64,000 bases of DNA from Castellaniella sp047971665 (GTDB taxonomy: Bacteria; Pseudomonadota; Gammaproteobacteria; Burkholderiales; Burkholderiaceae_B). The notes under the pieces were generated by a model that saw only the letters and a program-made list of their open reading frames with translations, ran no database searches and was not told the origin of the DNA. The stretch lies in contig NZ_JBKEAA010000015.1 of the NCBI RefSeq assembly GCF_047971665.1, positions 1 through 64,000 of the forward strand, in the 5' to 3' direction. Numbering within the stretch: the first letter of the stretch is position 1; every line of letters starts with the position of its first letter. Shown here piece by piece: positions 61,181 through 64,000 of this stretch. The position numbers and the translations under genes were made by a program.

Positions 61181-62419
61181 TCAAACGAGCCCCAGCGCGT
61201 CCAGCACGGTCCGCAGTTTGTTGCCGGTTTCCTGGTATTCGAGCGAGGGAACCGATCCGGGCACGATGCCGGCGCCCGCCGACAGCGTCAGCCGGGAGCC
61301 GTGGGCGTGCGCGCAGCGGATCGCGACGGCCCAGGCGCCGTCGCCGCTGGCGTCGCACCAGCCTGCCGCCCCGGCGAAATATCCGCGCTCGAACGGTTCG
61401 AGCGCCGCGATGGCGCGCCGGGCGTCGGCCGTGGGCAGACCGCAGACGGCGGGTGTGGGATGCAGCGCGATGGCCAGGTCCAGGGCGCTGATCGCGGGAT
61501 CGGCCAGTTCCCCCTCGATCCGGGTGCCCAGGTGCCAGAGCCGGGCCGTCGATGTCAGGCCCGGTTGCGCCGGGATGTCGAGCCTGCGGCACAGCGGCCG
61601 CAGCGCGGCCTCGATGGCCTCGATCACGACTGCATGTTCCAGCCGGTCCTTGGGCGAGTCCAGCAGCGCCCGGGCGATGCGGGCGTCCTCGGCGGCATCG
61701 GCGTGGCGCGCGGCGGTGCCCGCCAGCGGGTGAACCTGGACCCGGCGGCCTTCCCGGCGCACCAGCAGTTCCGGGCTGGCCCCCAGAAAATAGATCTCGC
61801 CGGTGTCGGACACGGGCAGCGCATAGGTGTGGCCGTGCGGGCTGGCCTGCCACAGCCGCGCCAGCACCTCGGGCAGGTTCAGCGGCCGTTCCAGTTCCAG
61901 TTCCAGGGTCCGGGCCAGCACCAGTTTGCGCAGGCCGGTGTTCAGGCCCAGTTGTTCGAGCGCCGCGCAGACACCGCGTTCGTAGCCGGCCTGATCGGGT
62001 TGTTCCCGGCGCCGGAGGATGGCGCAACCGCGCGGCGCGGACAGACCCGACGGCGCCGTGAGACGGCGCAGGGTCCGGGGCACGCGCAACAGGGCCGGCG
62101 CCGGCCCGGCCGGGTCGTAGGGCAGCAGGCCCAGCAGCAGGGGCCGGGCGTCGGGCGCGCAGGTGGCGCCGGCGGGATCGGTCGTGCGGGCCTCGCGGGT
62201 CTCATCCCGCGTGGTGGCTGCCGTTTCGGCGTACCGGGCGGCCGCCTCGACGAGCAGGTCGGCGGCGCAGGCCGCCACATTCTCGCGCGCGGCGGCTTGC
62301 AGCAGGCAGCCCTGGCCGTGCAGGCCTTGTCCCCGGGCGGTGAACAGACTGTCGCCGGGCCGGAAGCCGGCCAGAACGCCAGCGTCCGCAGCCGGGAGAG
62401 GGCGAGCGGGCAGGTCCAT
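61181..62419 (-). CDS. entC: Isochorismate synthase
   Basis: EntC converts chorismate to isochorismate, the first step towards the catechol. The 412-residue product has KLVLARTLELELERPLNLPE, PLAGTAARHADAAEDARIAR, SPKDRLEHAVVIEAIEAALR and HPTPAVCGLPTADARRAIAA. The ending ERGYFAGAAGWCDASGDGAW with SAGAGIVPGSVPSLEYQETG also fits the chorismate-binding fold. It follows the YncE-like gene with a two-base gap, which points to one operon. An N-terminal Ala/Pro-rich part is less conserved. Confidence 0.95.
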   Translation of the reverse strand: MDLPARPLPAADAGVLAGFRPGDSLFTARGQGLHGQGCLLQAAARENVAACAADLLVEAAARYAETAATTRDETREARTTDPAGATCAPDARPLLLGLLPYDPAGPAPALLRVPRTLRRLTAPSGLSAPRGCAILRRREQPDQAGYERGVCAALEQLGLNTGLRKLVLARTLELELERPLNLPEVLARLWQASPHGHTYALPVSDTGEIYFLGASPELLVRREGRRVQVHPLAGTAARHADAAEDARIARALLDSPKDRLEHAVVIEAIEAALRPLCRRLDIPAQPGLTSTARLWHLGTRIEGELADPAISALDLAIALHPTPAVCGLPTADARRAIAALEPFERGYFAGAAGWCDASGDGAWAVAIRCAHAHGSRLTLSAGAGIVPGSVPSLEYQETGNKLRTVLDALGLV

Positions 62420-62421
62420 GA

Positions 62422-63543
62422 TCAGCGACGGGGCTCGATGCGCACCAGACGGTCGCGGCGCGGGTCGTTCCGGCTCTTTTTCACCATCACCCAGGCGGTG
62501 CCCTGCGGATCCAGTGCGATATGGTTGGGGGCGGACCCGGTGTTCACCTGAGCCTGGATCTCGCCCTGGTCATCGACGACGGTGACACTGCCCGCGCCGC
62601 GATTGGCGACGTATGCCAGGCGATGCATCGGATCGAAGGCGACATTCAGGGCGCCCGCCCCGGTCGCGATCCGGCGCAGCGCCTCGCCGTTGCGGGCATC
62701 CAGCACGGTCAGGTCACCGGATTTCTGGGCTGTCACATAGATCTGCTGCGCCTTGTCATCCACGGCGATGCCCGCGCCGCCCTGGGCGCCGGGGACCGTG
62801 TAGCGGGCGACCTGACGGCCCGAGGCCGTGTCGACGGCAAAGACTTCCGAGGTGTTCAGGCTGACGGTATACAGGCGCTGGTGATCGGCGTCCAGCGCCA
62901 GGCTCATGGGCTTGGGCGCGTCGCCGGCCCCGGTCAGCGCGATGTCCGGCAGTTGTTGCAGCGTGACGCTGTCGAACACATGGATCAGGTTCGAGGCGGG
63001 CGAGGAGACGTAGGCCCGGCGATGCGCCGTGTCGATCACGACATCGCGTGCGTGGGGCGTCACCTCGTCGGGGAACTGCTTGACCAGGGACAGGTCCGAT
63101 TGCCGGTAGACGGCGACCGAGCCGCTGCGGGTGTTCGTGGCCCAGATCTGGCCGCGGGTCTCGTCCACGGTCAGGCCATAGACGGCCTGTACCTGCCCGT
63201 CGGTCCGGCTGGCTTGCGCGGCTGGCGTGATGGCGTTGACGATGTGCAGGCTGGCGGGGTCGATGACGAACAGGCTGGAGGTCTTCACGGGCGGGCGACC
63301 GACCGCCGCCGCCGCGTACAGCTGCTGCGTGCGGGGGCTGTAGACGCTCTGGTAGACGCCGGCGGGCATTTCAGCGGTTTGCGCCACGAAAGACCAGGCC
63401 GGCGACGTCGGCTGCGGCGCAGCCGGTGTCTGGGTAGCCTGCCGGGTCGTGGTGCAGCCAGCCGCCAGAGCCAGGGCCATGCCGGCCAGCAGGATGCGGG
63501 CGCTGCGATGCCCTGTCGGATGCGGGGTGGAGGAAGTGTGCAT
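62422..63543 (-). CDS. YncE-like beta-propeller lipoprotein in the siderophore operon
   Basis: The 373-residue product has a lipoprotein signal (ILLAGMALALAAGC, Cys30). Repeats of about 40 residues typical of a seven-bladed YVTN/YncE propeller follow, for example SLFVIDPASLHIVNAITPAA, QIWATNTRSGSVAVYRQSDL, RAYVSSPASNLIHVFDSVTL and LAYVANRGAGSVTVVDDQGE. YncE of E. coli is periplasmic, is induced under iron limitation and lies next to a TonB-dependent receptor gene. The place here, between the NRPS and entC, suggests a part in siderophore handling in the periplasm. That is inferred. The ATG at 63543 follows GAGG by seven bases; the frame is open upstream to 63744 but overlaps the NRPS gene. Confidence 0.88.
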   Translation of the reverse strand: MHTSSTPHPTGHRSARILLAGMALALAAGCTTTRQATQTPAAPQPTSPAWSFVAQTAEMPAGVYQSVYSPRTQQLYAAAAVGRPPVKTSSLFVIDPASLHIVNAITPAAQASRTDGQVQAVYGLTVDETRGQIWATNTRSGSVAVYRQSDLSLVKQFPDEVTPHARDVVIDTAHRRAYVSSPASNLIHVFDSVTLQQLPDIALTGAGDAPKPMSLALDADHQRLYTVSLNTSEVFAVDTASGRQVARYTVPGAQGGAGIAVDDKAQQIYVTAQKSGDLTVLDARNGEALRRIATGAGALNVAFDPMHRLAYVANRGAGSVTVVDDQGEIQAQVNTGSAPNHIALDPQGTAWVMVKKSRNDPRRDRLVRIEPRR

Positions 63544-63590
63544 GTGGTTGCCTCGTGCAGTCGTATGAAACATCAAAGGAACAAAGAGAT

Positions 63591-64000
63591 TCAGGAGGGC
63601 GTGTCCATCGTGATGCCGTGGTCGGCGGTCCTCAGGCAGGCGTCCAGGAAGGGCGCGATATGCGCGGTCGCAGCGGCACCTGGCAGGCCGGCGTGGGTGC
63701 TGGCCACGGTCCGTCGGATCAGGCTGCCGACATGCGGCTGCCACAGATCAGGATCCAGGCCGGTGGCGGCGGCGTCCAGGGCGGCCTGGAAATGCAGCGC
63801 CGTGCCGGTGTAGGGCCGGTGCCGGTGGCCGCGCACCAGGCGGTTGGTGTGGCCCACGGTTTCAAAGACCGCGTCCAGGCGCGCGTCGGACAGTTCTCCC
63901 AGCGGATGACCCTGGGCGCGCAGGAATTTGATGACGCCGCGCCGGTTCAGCCGGTCTGCGGACAGCGCTTGCGGATCGGCGCCGGCGATGTGCAGCAGCG
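63591..64000 (-). CDS. Siderophore NRPS, C-terminal thioesterase domain (start outside window)
   Basis: The frame is open from the right edge of the window to the stop at 63591 and gives 135 residues. The sequence LSADRLNRRGVIKFLRAQGH, then RLDAVFETVGHTNRLVRGHR and TVASTHAGL resembles the end of EntF/DhbF-type thioesterase domains. The histidine in STHAGL would be the last residue of the catalytic triad. Such a domain releases and often cyclises the finished siderophore. The rest of the synthetase lies beyond the window. The assignment rests on pattern and on the ent genes that follow. Confidence 0.75.
   Translation of the reverse strand, partial: LLHIAGADPQALSADRLNRRGVIKFLRAQGHPLGELSDARLDAVFETVGHTNRLVRGHRHRPYTGTALHFQAALDAAATGLDPDLWQPHVGSLIRRTVASTHAGLPGAAATAHIAPFLDACLRTADHGITMDTPS

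Overview
The window looks like the chromosome of a high-GC betaproteobacterium of the order Burkholderiales, most likely Alcaligenaceae (a Bordetella/Achromobacter/Castellaniella-like organism). This rests on the protein sequences and gene orders: rpsJ detached from rplC, infA-rpmJ after secY, mlaFEDAC followed by an ABC exporter, a BolA protein, murA and his genes, and tatABC downstream of hisE. The placement is an inference from recognition, not from a database search. I found no rRNA, tRNA, CRISPR array, transposase or phage gene.

Left part (1-28640): the str/S10/spc/alpha ribosomal super-cluster on the + strand. It begins inside tuf. It has three internal boundaries: hairpin terminators after tuf, rpsJ and rpsQ, an extended -10 promoter before rplC, and a near-consensus promoter (TTGCCA-17-TATAAT) before rplN. 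At the classical S10/spc junction the cluster is split by about 13.7 kb of unrelated genes (5906-19639). These are a small conserved protein, a lipoprotein gamma-glutamyltransferase, and a minus-strand fatty-acid degradation block (TetR regulator, fadE, fadI, fadJ-type, fadL, a chalcone-isomerase-like protein, fadD). A truncated LapD/MoxY-type membrane protein follows. The ribosomal genes then run from rplN through secY, infA, rpmJ, rpsD (TTG start) and rpoA to rplQ.

Middle (28685-46320): cutA and dsbD on +, then a 15-kb run of minus-strand genes. Read in transcription order these are mlaF-E-D-A-C (outer-membrane lipid asymmetry), an ABC-2 exporter pair, a BolA/IbaG protein, murA, hisG-D-B-H-A-F-I-E, a HIT-family hydrolase and tatA-B-C. 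hisC is missing from the his block and no mlaB is seen in the mla block.

Right part (46425-64000): a LysR regulator divergent from a six-gene catabolic cassette (SDR dehydrogenase, split two-subunit transketolase, TRAP transporter DctP-DctQ-DctM), which I cannot assign to a known substrate. After a long hairpin comes gltBD (glutamate synthase, minus strand). A catechol siderophore operon follows, read right to left: the C-terminal thioesterase of an NRPS running off the window edge, a YncE-like beta-propeller lipoprotein, isochorismate synthase, a stand-alone isochorismatase without carrier-protein domain, and a 2,3-dihydro-2,3-dihydroxybenzoate dehydrogenase. An AT-rich island with a 13-bp perfect inverted repeat lies between this operon and gltB.

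The most interesting targets are the LysR/SDR/transketolase/TRAP cassette, the YncE lipoprotein inside the siderophore operon, and the fatty-acid regulon lodged at the S10/spc boundary.
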